Shown here piece by piece: positions 1 through 11,910 of a stretch of DNA of 64,000 nt. Source of the DNA: Amphiduros pacificus (Eukaryota > Annelida > Polychaeta > Phyllodocida > Hesionidae). Positions within the stretch are counted from its first letter, which is position 1. Each line of letters begins with the position of its first letter. The notes below the pieces were generated by a model. It had not been told where the DNA came from. It did not search any database and saw only the letters and a list, made by a program, of their open reading frames with translations. The translations under genes and the position numbers were made by a program. Location: assembly GCA_949316495.1 (NCBI GenBank), contig OX439001.1, positions 56,396,556-56,460,555 of the forward strand. The letters are read 5' to 3'.

Positions 1-728
1 GATTTCATCTACATTTCGTAATTAACGGACCTCTTTATTGTACGTTACCTGAGGGACATCCAACTATTAACGAATCAACATACTCAACGTTGTTTGATAA
101 TTTACCAGATACTCAGTTTGACTCATTAACATTAGAAAATTATCATGTATCAGATGATGATATTTTATTCAATGATGAGATGGAAAAACCCGTAAAATTA
201 AAGAAAGTGGCTCAGATGATAAAATTAAATAAGAAGACGTATTTGTCTCCATGGCATAAAGTGGAAGAAAGTAATAATTATATTGAAAATTGGTTTTCTT
301 CGGAAAAGTTAAGTTTAGGTTTTACTTTTATTATGAGTCTATGCAGCATTACAGGATCATGTATATTACTTGGTTATAAATTAAAACGAAGATTGCAAAA
401 GTTGAGGAAAAAGCGCGACATTGGAAACCATGGAACAGTTGTGTATTTGCATTTAAGTGCAAATGACTTGAATATTAAATTGAAACTTGCTTGGATGAAG
501 AATACTGAATGCATAACCAGTGGAACAATAAATGAACTCAATCTATCACGGAACTGTCTCTCATATGTACTGCACATATCTAACCATAACCTTAAATTTC
601 AAAGCAAAGGCAAGGACATTGGTAATAAAATACCATTGTTTGTAAAAGTTCCTATCAGACATGTGTTAACTGTCAAAGCTATATTGTTAAAAGACTGTCA
701 AGTTTCATTAAATTTGCATGAAATGTAA
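1..728 (+). mobile_element. Envelope-like 3' reading frame of an LTR retroelement (fossil, partial)
   Basis: A reading frame enters from the left edge of the window and runs to a stop at 726-728. It carries a polar, asparagine-rich region, a single hydrophobic stretch of about 20 residues near nt 318-378 (a candidate membrane anchor), and a basic segment and tail after it. This layout, followed about 300 bp later by a purine-rich tract and an LTR-like sequence, fits the envelope-type last gene of a Gypsy-class LTR element. No protein motif identifies it firmly, so the family is inferred from position and topology. The visible part looks whole; the rest lies outside the window, so age cannot be judged from an LTR pair. 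It could instead be some other transposon-borne membrane protein. Confidence 0.4.
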
Positions 729-1023
729 TGTTTATGATAAGGGAGAACAAATTACTCAAACCAGGAAGTTTGAATGACAATGTTAATCATTATATTATTA
801 TTGAATGAATATATTAAGTGTGGGAATATATCAAATTAATGTTTAATGATCAGTGATTAATGCTGAGGAGTAATATTGATCTATATATTGTTAAAAGTGT
901 TTAATTATGCGATTTTAGTAAGATTTTAAGGATATTTTGTTATGTGTTTAAAAACAAGTTTATCTATTGCTTAAATATAATTTAATCACTTTCTTAACTT
1001 GTTTTTAATTTTAAAAGGAAGCA

Positions 1024-1256
1024 TGTCATATAGTACCATGCATGCATTATGGTATTAGAGTGTGTGTATACTGCACAGCACGCAGCAGTTACATCATTTA
1101 CATATTCATGTTATTAACTCATTATATAAAATAAAGGACATCCTCTTTGGAAGACAGATTGGAGAGAGAGGAGATACAGAAACACATTTATAGTTGTTGT
1201 GTAGTTATTCTCTGTTCTACATGCAAGCCTGAAAACATTATCAACCTTATATTACA
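1024..1256 (+). repeat. Probable 3' LTR of the element entering from the left edge
   Basis: The segment begins TGTCATATAG directly after a purine-rich tract (AAAAGGAAG, about 1014-1022) and ends in ATTACA, giving the usual TG...CA ends. A TATA-like stretch followed by AATAAA lies near 1118-1135, as expected for the U3/R region. The right boundary is uncertain by about 25 bp because a similar ATTACA recurs at about 1277-1282. The 5' LTR is outside the window, so target-site duplication and age cannot be checked. Confidence 0.45.
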
Positions 1257-1269
1257 TAGGGACGCAACC

Positions 1270-1475
1270 CTATATTACAGATTGTTATTAACTCGCATTG
1301 AAATATTAATATATTGCTCAATAATGGATGGCTTTGTTCTGTTCTCGACCTGCAAAGTGTAATTTGTGATAATATTATGTATTAGAAATCCAAAATTCGT
1401 GAAAATAAAACGGCGGGAACCTGTCGAAAACGGCGATGGCGCGAAAATAACTAGGCGCAAACTTTTCTCTGTATA
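1270..1475 (+). repeat. Dispersed CG-rich repeat ending in CTGTATACAGTA (copy 1)
   Basis: It shares long blocks with other places in the window: a CTCGACCTGCAAAG block and a GCGCGAAAATAA block recur in inverse orientation at 13124-13265, and related pieces lie at 14370-14690, 15205-15345 and 45120-45990. One end carries the self-complementary CTGTATACAG, suggesting a short DNA-transposon-type terminus. No coding capacity is seen. It sits between the LTR and the LINE remnant. Confidence 0.6.
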
Positions 1476-2935
1476 CAGTATTGATATAGTGTTCTCTAAA
1501 GAGATAAGTCTTGAGATGCTTTTTAAAAGATTCAATGGAATTGCATTTTTTGGTGTAAGTTTTGGTGTAATATGATCATTTTTCTTTAGTTTAACAACAA
1601 CCCTAGTAGCCGCATTTTGTAATTTTTGCAGTTTCGCCAATTCATACTTAGGTATACCAGCCAGTAGAGAATTACCATATTACCAGTGTAGAAGTAATAA
1701 AGGCATGGGCTAATGTATTAGTAGTCTTCTCGTCTAGGCAACTCCTTATCCTAGATAAATTTCTAACATGAAAGTATCCATTTTTACATATTTTTTTAAT
1801 TTGCAGTTTCATTGATAATTCTTGATCTAGAATTACCCCCAGATCTCTGACGCTGGATGATCTGAGAATATCTGATTCTCAAACCGTTATTAATTCAGCA
1901 ATATTTTTATTCTTCATAATTGAATTCTTTCCACAGATAAGCATCTCTGTCTTTCCGTCATTAATCTTCATTTTATTTTCCAGCAGGAAGCACTTGAGCT
2001 TGCTAATACACTCCTCCATTTCCATTTTAGATTTATTCATATCTTCTTTAGATTTAGGGTCTAGAGTGATGTAGAGCTGAGTGTCGTCAGCATAAACATG
2101 ATGTTTCAGCCCATACTGACCGATTAAATCAGCTAGTGGTTCCGTATATGTTGTAAAAAGAATTGGACCCAGTACAGATCCCTGTGGGACTCCATGCTTA
2201 ATATTCATATTTTCAGAGTTTTTACCATCAATAGTGACACATTGTTTCCTATTAGACAAGTAGGATTTGAACCATTTCAGTGCAGTACCCCCATGCCACA
2301 TCTTCTCTCAAGCCGACTCAGAAGTATATTGTGTTCAATGGTGTCAAAGGCCGCCAAGAGGTCTAGTAAAATTAGCATTACCACTTTATTATCGTCAATG
2401 TCCATCAATAAGTCATTCTGAACCTTAAGCAATGCGGTTTCAGTGCTATGGAATTCCTTGTATGCTGATGGGAACATGCTTCTAATGTCATTTTTAATTA
2501 GATGAGCTGCAAATTGTTTAGCTACTGCTCTTTCAATCAGTTTTGATAGATATGCTTAATTCGAATCTGGTCTATAATTTTCTTAATCAATTACATGCCC
2601 AATTTTTTAATCAAGGGCCTGATAATTGCATCTTTAAGATGATCTGGCATATATCAATATTACCTAATGTGATGGATTTATTTATAATTTCAGTTATTAA
2701 TGGGAGTAGTTGATCCAAGCATTCTTGTAATTTTTTCTAGAAATTCCGTCGCCAATTCTTTTTTGTCCTTATTTTTGGGGAAAGGGGTCTCTTCATTTGT
2801 ATGTAAGAGTTTATTTAATTTTTTAAAGAGTTTCTTTGGATCTGATTTATTCTCATCAATTTTTTCAGAAAAGAAATTGCATTTGGCTTTTTAAATCAGA
2901 TTATTGTATTTTACGTTGTATTTGAAATTGCATTT
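1476..2935 (-). mobile_element. Decayed LINE (non-LTR retrotransposon), reverse transcriptase part
   Basis: On the minus strand the sequence encodes recognisable reverse-transcriptase blocks. From the 5' side these are a linker with LFKKLNKLLH; motif A as LLDLLAAFDTIEHN; motif B as HGVPQGSVLGPILF; and the catalytic motif C as YADDTQLYI near 2065-2100. After them comes a C-terminal block, LQKLQNAATRVV, typical of CR1/L2/Jockey-like LINEs (about 1600-1640). The frame is broken by several stops and frame changes between blocks, and no endonuclease region is visible, so this is a 5'-truncated dead copy. The 3' side is cut by the CG-rich repeat at about 1475. The exact clade cannot be fixed from this fragment. 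Confidence 0.8.
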
Positions 2936-2959
2936 TATCGCACTCGAGACCAGATTTAT

Positions 2960-3405
2960 TATGCTAGCCATGAAATATTTTCCTCTATGGATTGTCCTGT
3001 TTGCCTGAATACTTGACTATTTAAAATAGTTTTTTACCTTTTAAGTGGTGAAAATAAATTATACATCCATTAAAACGCAAAGAAGTAGATATTTGAGGAT
3101 GTGTGCATATGGGAAAAATAATTGATAGCCCAATAAACTGAGAAAGAAAGTAGGGAAGTATCTATTGGTTCAAAACAAAACTATTGAATATGGCCGATAG
3201 TGAGAAAAAATTCTGCAAAATATTGTCTGTCATCACGAATGAATAATGGTCAGCCCCTAGCCATGCATTGTGACTAAAAAATATTTTATGACAAGCAAAT
3301 AGCATGTATGGAAACCTCTCAACCATTTTTAGTGACTCAAGTTTACATGCAAAAGTTTTATCAACTCCAATAATATAATTAAAGATTTTAAATTGTTATA
3401 ATAGA
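2960..3405. other. Non-coding spacer
   Basis: AT-rich sequence between the LINE remnant and the 178-bp array. No conserved reading frame, splice pattern or repeat was recognised. The last 50 bp grade into a degraded copy of the array unit. Confidence 0.5.
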
Positions 3406-3409
3406 AAAG

Positions 3410-5476
3410 TAGTAGGGCCATCTTGTGACCGTCCATTGTGCCGGGGAAATATTTCACAGCCAACATGTTTGGACCCCCTTCAACACTCATACCAAATTTG
3501 GTCACCTTTGAATTGACCTGCGCTATTTATTTTTAGCTTTGAATATGATAATTTAAGTTTTTTTAAATACAATAATTGAAAAGTTGTATGAAGCGCCATC
3601 TTGTGACCGTCCATTGTGCCGGGGAAATATTTCACAGCTAACATGTTTGGACCCCCTTCAACACTCATACCAAATTTGGTCACCTTTGAATTGACCTGCG
3701 CTATTTATTTTTAGCTTTGAATATGAGAATTTAAGTTTTTTTAAATTCAATAATTGAAAAATTGTATGAAGCGCCATCTTGTGACCGTCCATTGTGCCGG
3801 GGAAATATTTCACAGCTAACATGTTTGGACCCCCTTCAACACTCATACCAAATTTGGTCACCTTTGAATTGACCTGCGCTATTTATTTTTAGCTTTGAAT
3901 ATGAGAATTTAAGTTTTTTTAAATTCAATAATTGAAAAGTTGTATGAAGCGCCATCTTGTGACCGTCCATTGTGCCGGGCAAATATTTCACAGCTAACAT
4001 GTTTGGACCCCCTTCAACACTCATACCAAATTTGGTCACCTTTGAATTGACCTGCGCTATTTATTTTTAGCTTTGAATATGAGAATTTAAGTTTTTTTAA
4101 ATTCAATAATTGAAAAATTGTATGAAGCGCCATCTTGTGACCGTCCATTGTGCCGGGGAAATATTTCACAGCCAACATGTTTGGACCCCATTCAACACTC
4201 ATACCAAATTTGGTGACCTTTGAATTGACCTGCGCTATTTATTTTTAGCTTTGAATATGAGAATTTAAGTTTTTTTAAATTCAATAATTGAAAAATTGTA
4301 TGAAGCGCCATCTTGTGACCGTCCATTGTGCCGGGGAAATATTTCACAGCTAACATGTTTGGACCCCCTTCAACACTCATACCAAATTTGGTCACCTTTG
4401 AATTGACCTGCGCTATTTATTTTTAGCTTTGAATATGAGAATTTAAGTTTTTTTAAATTCAATAATTGAAAAATTGTATGAAGCGGCATCTTGTGACCGT
4501 CAATTGTGCCGGGGAAATATTTCACAGCTAACATGTTTGGACCCCCTTCAACACTCATGCCAAATTTGGTCACCTTTGAATTGACCTGCGCTATTTATTT
4601 TTAGCTTTGAATATGAGAATTTAAGTTTTTTTAAATTCAATAATTGAAAAATTGTATGAAGCGCCATCTTGTGACCGTCCATTGTGCCGGGCAAATATTT
4701 CACAGCTAACATGTTTGGACCCCCTTCAACACTCATACCAAATTTGGTCACCTTTGAATTGACCTGCGCTATTTATTTTTAGCTTTGAATATGAGAATTT
4801 AAGTTTTTTTAAATTCAATAATTTAAAGGTTGTATGAAGCGCCATCTTGTGACCGTCCATTGTGCCGGGGAAATATTTTACAGCTAGCATGTTTGGACCC
4901 CCTTAAACATTCATACCAAATTTCGTCACCTTTGAATTGACCTGCGCTATTTATTTTTAGCTTGGAATATGAGAATTTAAGGTTTTTTAAATTCAATAAT
5001 TGAAAAGTTGTATGAAGCTCCATCTTGTGACCGTCCATTGTGCCGGGAAATTATTTCACAGCTAACATGTTTGGACCCCCTTCAACACTCATACCAAATT
5101 TAGTCACCTTTGAATTGACCTGCGCTATTTATTTTTAGCTTTGAATATGAGAATTTAAGTTTTTTTAAATTCAATAATTGAAAAATTGTATGAAGCGCCA
5201 TCTTGTGACCGTCCATTGTGCCGGGGAAATATTTCACAGCTAACATGTTTGGAACCCCTTCAACACTCATACCAAATTTGGTCACCTTTGAATTGACCTG
5301 CGCTATTTATTTTTAGCTTTGAATATGAGAATTTAAGTTTTTTTAAATACAATAATTGAAAAGTTGTATGAAGCGCCATCTTGTGACCGTCCATTGTGCC
5401 GGGGAAATATTTCACAGCTAACATGTTTGGACCCCCTTCAACACTCATACCAAATTTGGTCACCTTTGAATTGACC
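3410..5476. repeat. Satellite array, 178-bp unit, about 11.6 copies
   Basis: The landmark ACCGTCCATTGTGCCGGG recurs every 178 bp (for example in lines starting 3421, 3601, 3781, 3961). Copies differ by only a few bases, so the array is young or homogenised. Each unit also carries a fixed 67-codon minus-strand frame beginning MTKFGMSVEGG. Since 178 is not a multiple of three, these frames end in every unit and do not join. I read this as satellite DNA, not as a gene family. The right end stops sharply at ATTGACCTCTGATAG. Confidence 0.95.
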
Positions 5477-5694
5477 TCTGATAGTTTTTTTTCCACTCGT
5501 CTTGTATAATGTATTGATTATGTTGTTTTTCAGGATTCTTCTAATATAAGTGCCATAAAATACATCCCAGTGACATTTTGACCACAATATTGCAAATATG
5601 ACATATTGGAAACCTGATCTATCGATTTTGAGCACAATCTGAATAATGAACTGCGAATAGTGAATAAGTAACAAACTTCACACACATTCATTAT

Positions 5695-8600
5695 TCCCAT
5701 CACTACTATTGCTGCTCATCCATTATTCCCATCACTACTGTTGCTGCTCATCCATTGTTCCCATCACTACTGTTGCTGTTCATCCATTGTTTCCATCATT
5801 TCAGCTGTGCGTCCATTGTTTCCATCACTGTGGCTGCTCATCCATTATTTCCATCATTTTAGCTGTTCGTCCATTGTTCCCATCACTACTATTGCTGCTC
5901 TTCCATTATTTCCATCATTTCAGCTGTGCGTCCATTGTTCCCATCACTACTATTGCTGCTCATCCATTTTTTCCATCATTTTAGCTGTGCGTCCATTGTT
6001 CCCATCACTGTGGCTGCTCATCCATTGTTTTCATCATGTTAGGTGTTCGTCCATTGTTCCCATCACTACTATAGCTGCTCATCCATTGTTTTCATCATTT
6101 TAGCTGTTCGTCCATTGTTCCCATCACTACTATTGCTGCTCTTCCATTTTTTCCATCATTTAGCTGTGCGTCCATTGTTCCCATCACTACTATTGCTGCT
6201 CATCCATTTTTTCCATCATTTTAGCTGTGCGTCCATTGTTCCCATCACTGTGGCTGCTCATCCATTGTTTTCATCATTTTAGCTGTTCGTCCATTGTTCC
6301 CATCACTACTATTGCTGCTCAACCATTGTTTCCATCATTTTAGCTGTGCGTCCATTGTTCCCATCACTACTATTGCTGCTCATCCATTGTTTCCATCATT
6401 TTAGCTGTTCGCCCATTGTTCCCATCACTACTATTGCTGCTCATCCATTGTTTTCATCATTTTAGCTGTTCGTCCATTGTTCCCATCACTACTATTGCTG
6501 CTCATCCATTGTTTTAATCATTTGAGCTGTGTGTCCATTGTTCCCATCACTGTGGCTGCTCATCCATTGTTTTCATCATTTTAGGTGTTCGTCCATTGCT
6601 CCCATCACTGTTGCTGCTCATCCATTGTTTTCATCATTTTAGCTGTTCGCCCATTGTTCCCATCACTACTATTGCTGCTCATCCATTGTTTTAATCATTT
6701 GAGCTGTGTGTCCATTGTTCCCATCACTGTGGCTGCTCATCCATTGTTTTCATCATTTTAGGTGTTCGTCCATTGCTCCCATCACTGTTGCTGCTCATCC
6801 ATTGTTTTCATCATTTTAGTTGTTCGTCCATTGTTCCCATCACTACTATTGCTGCTCATCCATTGTTTCCATCATTTTAGCTGTTCGTCCATTGTTCCCA
6901 TCACTACTATTGCTGCTCATCCATTTTTTCCATCATTTTAGCTCTTCGTCCATTGTTCCCTTCACTACTATTGCTGCTCATCCATCCTTTTCATCATTTT
7001 AGCTGTTCGCCCATTGTTCCCATCACTACTATTGCTGCTCATCCATTGTTTCCATCATTTTAGCTGTTCGTCCATTGTTCCCTTCACTACTATTGCTGTT
7101 CATCCATTGTTTTCATCATTTTAGCTGTTCGCCCATTGTTCCCATCACTACTACTGCTGCTCATCCATTGTTTTCATCATTTTAGCTATTCGTCCATTGT
7201 TTCCATCACTGTGGCTGCTCATCCATTATTTCCATCATTTTAGCTGTTCGTACATTGTTCCCATCACTACTATTGCTGCTCATCCATTGTTTCCATCATT
7301 TTAGTTGTTCGTCCATTGTTCCCTTCACTACTATTGCTGCTCATCCATTGTTTCCATCATTTTAGCTGTTCGTCCATTATTCCCATCACTGTGGCTGCTC
7401 ATCCATTGTTTCCATCATTTTAGCTGTTCGTCCATTGTTCTCATCACTACTATTGCTGCTCATCCATTGTTTTCATCATTTTAGCTCTGCGTCCATTGTT
7501 TCCATCATGTTAGCTGTGCATCCATTGTTTCCATCATGTTAGCTGTGCGTCCATTATTTCCATCATTTTAGCTGTGCGTCCATTGTTTTCATCATTTTAG
7601 CTGTTCGTCAATTATTCCCATCACTGTGGCTGCTCATCCATTGTTTCCATCATTTTAGCTGTGCGTCCATTGTTTCCATCACTGTGGCTGCTCATCCATT
7701 GTTTTCATCATTTTAGCTGTTCGTCCATTGTTCCCTTCACTGTGGGTGCTCATCCATTGTTTCCATCATTTTAGCTGTGCGTCCATTGTTTCCATCACTG
7801 TGGCTGCTCATCCATTGTTTTCATAATTTTAGCTGTGCGTCCATTGTTTCCATCATTTTAGCTGTGCGTCAATTGTTCCCATCACTGTGGCTGCTCATCC
7901 ATTGTTTCCATCATTTTAGCTGTGCGTCCATTGTTTCCATCACTGTGGCTGCTCATCCATTGTTTCCATCACTTAAGCTGTTCGTCCATTGTTCCCATCA
8001 CTACTATTGCTGCTCATCCATTGTTTCCATCATTTTAGCTGTGCGTCCATTGTTCCCTTCACTACTATTGCTGCTCATCCATTGTTTCCATCATTTTAGC
8101 TGTGCGTCCATTGTTTCCATCATTTCAGCTGTGCGTCCATTGTTTCCATCATGTTAGCTGTGCGTCCATTATTTCCATCATTTTAGCTGTGCGTCCATTA
8201 TTTCCATCATTTTAGCTGTGCGTCCATTGTTTCCATTACTTAAGCTGTTCGTCCATTGTTCCCATCACTACTATTGCTGCTCATCCATTGTTTCCATCAC
8301 TTAAGCTGTTCGTCAATTGTTCCCATCACTACTATTGCTGCTTATCCATTGTTTTCATCATTTTAGCTGTTCATCCATTGTTCCCATCACTGTGGTTGCT
8401 CATCCATTGTTTCCTTCATTTTAGCTGTTCATCCATTGTTCCCATCACTACTATTGCTGCTCAACCATTGTTTCCATCATTTAAGCTGTTCGTCCATTGT
8501 TCCCTTCACTACTATTGCTGCTCATCCATTGTTTCCATCATTTTAGCTGTGCGTCCATTGTTTCCATCATTTCAGCTGTGCGTCCATTGTTTCCATCACT

Positions 8601-9285
8601 GTGGCTGCTCAACCATTGTTTCCATCATTTTAGCTGTGCATCCATTGTTCCCATCACTACTTTTGCTGTTCAACCATTGTTTCCATCATTTTAGCTGTTC
8701 GTCCATGGTTCCCATCACTACTATTGCTGCTCATCCATTGTTTTCATCATTTTAGCTGTGCGTCCATTGTTTCCATCATGTTAGCTGTGCGTCCATTATT
8801 TCCATCATTTTAGCTGTGCGTCCATTGTTTCCATCATTTTAGCTGTGCGTCCATTGTTTCCATCACTTAAGCTGTTCGTCCATTGTTCCCATCACTACTA
8901 TTGCTGCTCATCCATTGTTTCCATCACTTAAGCTGTTCGTCCATTGTTCCCATCACTACTATTGCTGCTTATCCATTGTTTTCATCATTTTAGCTGTTCA
9001 TCCATTGTTCCCATCACTGTGGTTGCTCATCCATTGTTTCCTTCATTTTAGCTGTTCATCCATTGTTCCCATCACTGTGGTTGCTCATCCATTGTTTCCT
9101 TCATTTTAGCTGTTCATCCATTGTTCCCATCACTACTATTGCTGCTCAACCATTGTTTCCATCATTTTAGCTGTTCGTCCATTGTTCCCATCACTACTTT
9201 TGCTGCTCAACCATTGTTTCCATCATTTTAGCTTTGCGTCCATTGTTTCCATCACTGTGGCTGCTCATCCATTGTTATCATCATG
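5695..9285. repeat. Minisatellite array of 29- and 32-bp monomers, about 3.6 kb
   Basis: Two related monomers alternate. One is 32 bp (TCCATTGTTCCCATCACTAC plus TATTGCTGCTCA) and the other 29 bp (TCCATTGTTTCCATCATTTT plus AGCTGTGCG or AGCTGTTCG), giving a 61-bp higher-order unit. A third 29-bp version contains CACTGTGGCTGCTCA. Runs of 29-bp monomers alone occur near 7490-7580 and 8090-8250. Long open frames on the plus strand come from stop-poor monomers shifting frame and are not genes. Confidence 0.95.
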
Positions 9286-9289
9286 GAAC

Positions 9290-10160
9290 TGTATTACAAA
9301 CAAACAATCTCACTGAAATCAACCAAAATATACCTGCCATGATTAATGTGTTTTGCATAGTGTGTAAAATACTGTGCTGTACTGTTGGTCCCCAAGGCCT
9401 TTGCCAATAGAAAAACAAAAACTAATGGACAAATAGGCAAATGTAAGCCAAATCACTCCAGTGCCCCAATTTGCAGGTGTCCCGTTGTTAGCAAAACACT
9501 ATTAAGCACTAGATCATTGGTCAGGTGCGCAAAGTTTGTTGACAAAGGGTTCAGTGAATGATTTGGGATTTAACAGAAGACTGATCTATTTTCAAATGGT
9601 ACTTAAATTTATGCATAAGGAAATATGACTGGTATTAACATTTGATCACAAAGTTTCGGGTATAATCATTCATATTATGTAAAGAAAAGGTGTTTGAAAA
9701 TTTGATTTTATGGACGCTGTAATGATAGATACCAATCCAGAAGTAACGTAAGAAAAAACTTGATCTGATGAAAAATCCAGATTTAACATAATAACTTACA
9801 CTGAAATGCATTGATAACTTGCCATTTACTGAGTATGGTTTGTATCAAAACAAAAGCATGACCCCTGAAGGGAAAATACCAAACTCTCAAAGTCTTTGGT
9901 AAGGAAACAACATGAAAAATTAAGTTGAATGGGGGATAACTTCGAACGCATTTACGCATATTGTGTTAATTTGTTATACTGGAAGCCAAGCTACAAAACC
10001 ACTAACAAGTGTCGTAAGTTTGCAAAATCCCAAGGCAAAAAAACCCAAGGCAAGATCTTCTTACTCTGCCACGCACTCACAAATCACTTCTCAAACAAAA
10101 GCGACATCTAACGGTGTAAGCAGAATTATTGTGGACCGATAATCGGGGTATGCTTCATAG
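9290..10160. other. Non-coding, no feature recognised
   Basis: Ordinary AT-rich sequence after the array. Only short open frames are present, with no similarity I recognise and no paired splice signals. Confidence 0.4.
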
Positions 10161-10169
10161 ACTTACAGC

Positions 10170-10464
10170 TTAATCATATCTAAACCTCGAACATTCAGAC
10201 CTAAAGTCAAAACAAACGCGAGCGAAAAACATGGCGGCCATAAGTTGGTCGAATCACACAGGCTGTACACGATTGGGTCCGGCAAGTTAGCCCAGGTTAT
10301 CCCGTTTCTCCACGATTGAGCTGGCGGGTGCCGGAGACGGAAGGTGGCGGACGCCAACCTCCACCCTCTGAATACCCTCGGCGAATTCGGCGGGACAAAA
10401 TGGAGGATCCTGCGATCTGCCGCTCTCGCAGACTAACATTTTTCTCATCATCCTGTTCCAGACC
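10170..10464 (-). other. GC-rich island with a possible exon on the minus strand
   Basis: This block is clearly richer in G+C and CpG than its surroundings. On the minus strand a good acceptor (TTTTGCAG) at 10465-10472 opens onto about 55 open codons in one frame (starting GLEQDDEKNVSLRERQ) and about 60 in another. Nothing in either is a family I recognise, and both frames end without a donor. It may be a last exon, a CpG-rich promoter remnant or a repeat. Confidence 0.15.
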
Positions 10465-10839
10465 TGCAAAACCTACAAATCACAATAAGTGGCTGCTAAT
10501 AACTGGAACAAAACATCACTATCTTCATCTCCTAAAATAAAAAACAAGGAAAAATAAAGATTTTAACACCCCACTTATCTTATATTTCTTCTTTATGACC
10601 AAACCACAAGAACAATACAGTATTACCTCATTTCCACTCATGATATACCTGAATGTCAGTCAAACCAAGGTGCCCAGTGTCGTCTGCTATTTCCCGCACT
10701 TTTGTCTCCTTGACCTTGTCTCAGGCTCATCCATTTCTTCTAACAAGAAAGTCTTTTTTTTAAAAAAGATTTTGTATACAGTTTCCTTTTTGAAAATTAT
10801 ATTTATATTTTCTCATCATTTTGAAGTTGCCGTAAATGT

Positions 10840-11590
10840 AGAGTACAGTGACTGGCAACTGTCTGAAACTGGCAGTTGAAACTCAGACATTTTTAACACA
10901 GTCAAACAAATAGCATACCTTTATATCGCCCTGTGACACTGACAGGCAGGTTTGTGATCTGCAGGCCCCTCAGAAGGCCCCTCAGAAGTACATATCGCTC
11001 TAAAATTCTGTGTTATAATACCCACCACTAATCGCAATTGAGCTGAATGTTGTGTCTCACATGTTATCTTGTAATTCCACTGTCTTTCAAAATGTTAAAA
11101 GTGTTTATTTGTTTTCATGGCACAAGTGATATGCCAGACGCCATGATGACTAAGGTAGTTAATATCACAGGTTGCCAGAGAGTGAAAGTCCCCAGCCCCT
11201 CTCTGTCTCAGTCTTATATATTAACTATTAACCTATATAAAAGTAATGATGGAAGTAGAAGTTGCTGTAAATGTAGACTACACTGACTGGAATATATTCT
11301 ACGTTTGAAAAATTTCAATTCTATGTTTATTTATGCAGTTGAGATGTCCGCCAGTCTGGTCTGTGACACTGACAGCCAGGTCTGAGATCTGCAGGCCCCT
11401 CAGAAGAACATATAGCTCCAAAATTAATTGCACTTGAGCTGAATGTTCAGTCTCACATGTCATCTTGTAATTCCACTGTCTTTCAAAATGTTAAATGTGT
11501 TTATTTGTTTTCATGCACAAGAGAAAGTCCCAACCACTCTCTTAGCATGCTAAGTATTAACCTATATAAAAGTAAGTGATATCGCCCTGG
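10840..11590. repeat. Two diverged copies of a dispersed repeat
   Basis: Blocks around GAGCTGAATGTTGTGTCTCA recur at about 11040, 11434 and 14803. The block CAGTGACTGGCAACTGTC at 10848 matches the left end of the inverted-repeat element at 14706. This stretch therefore holds rearranged copies of that element family, lying next to each other. No coding region is seen. Confidence 0.55.
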
Positions 11591-11721
11591 CTGCCTGTGG
11601 TGGAGGTCGAGAGACATGTGTGACCTAATTCCCAATCCTTAACCCTGTATCTGCCCTCTAAAGTGTTGAAATTCAAAACTGCTATAAATTTGTCACATGT
11701 TCACTGTCACAACACTGCAAC

Positions 11722-11910
11722 CAGGGGCGGATCCAGGATTTTTTAAGCTGGGGGAGGGAAAAGGGGCTCAAATGTGCTAAAGTAAGTGGCTCCAGTCCCA
11801 TAAAGTAAGGGGCTACAGTCCCATAAAGTAAGGGGCTCCAGTCCCATAAAGTAAGGGGCTCCAGTTCCCAAAAGCTCCCTAGCCACAGACCCCTCCTGGA
11901 TCCGCCACTG
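11722..11910. mobile_element. hAT-like MITE with CAGGGGCGGATCC ends
   Basis: The left end is CAGGGGCGGATCCAGGA and the right end is TCCTGGATCCGCCACTG, an imperfect 17-bp terminal inverted repeat starting with CAG as in many hAT-type non-autonomous elements. The interior holds about four copies of a 24-bp unit around AAAGTAAGGGGCTCCAGTCC. No clear 8-bp target duplication is visible, so assignment to hAT rests on the ends alone. Confidence 0.6.

Noticed and set aside
3480-5496. A family of 67-codon minus-strand frames beginning MTKFGMSVEGG
   Set aside because: They repeat with the 178-bp satellite unit, each ends within its unit, and the likeness is explained by homogenised tandem DNA.
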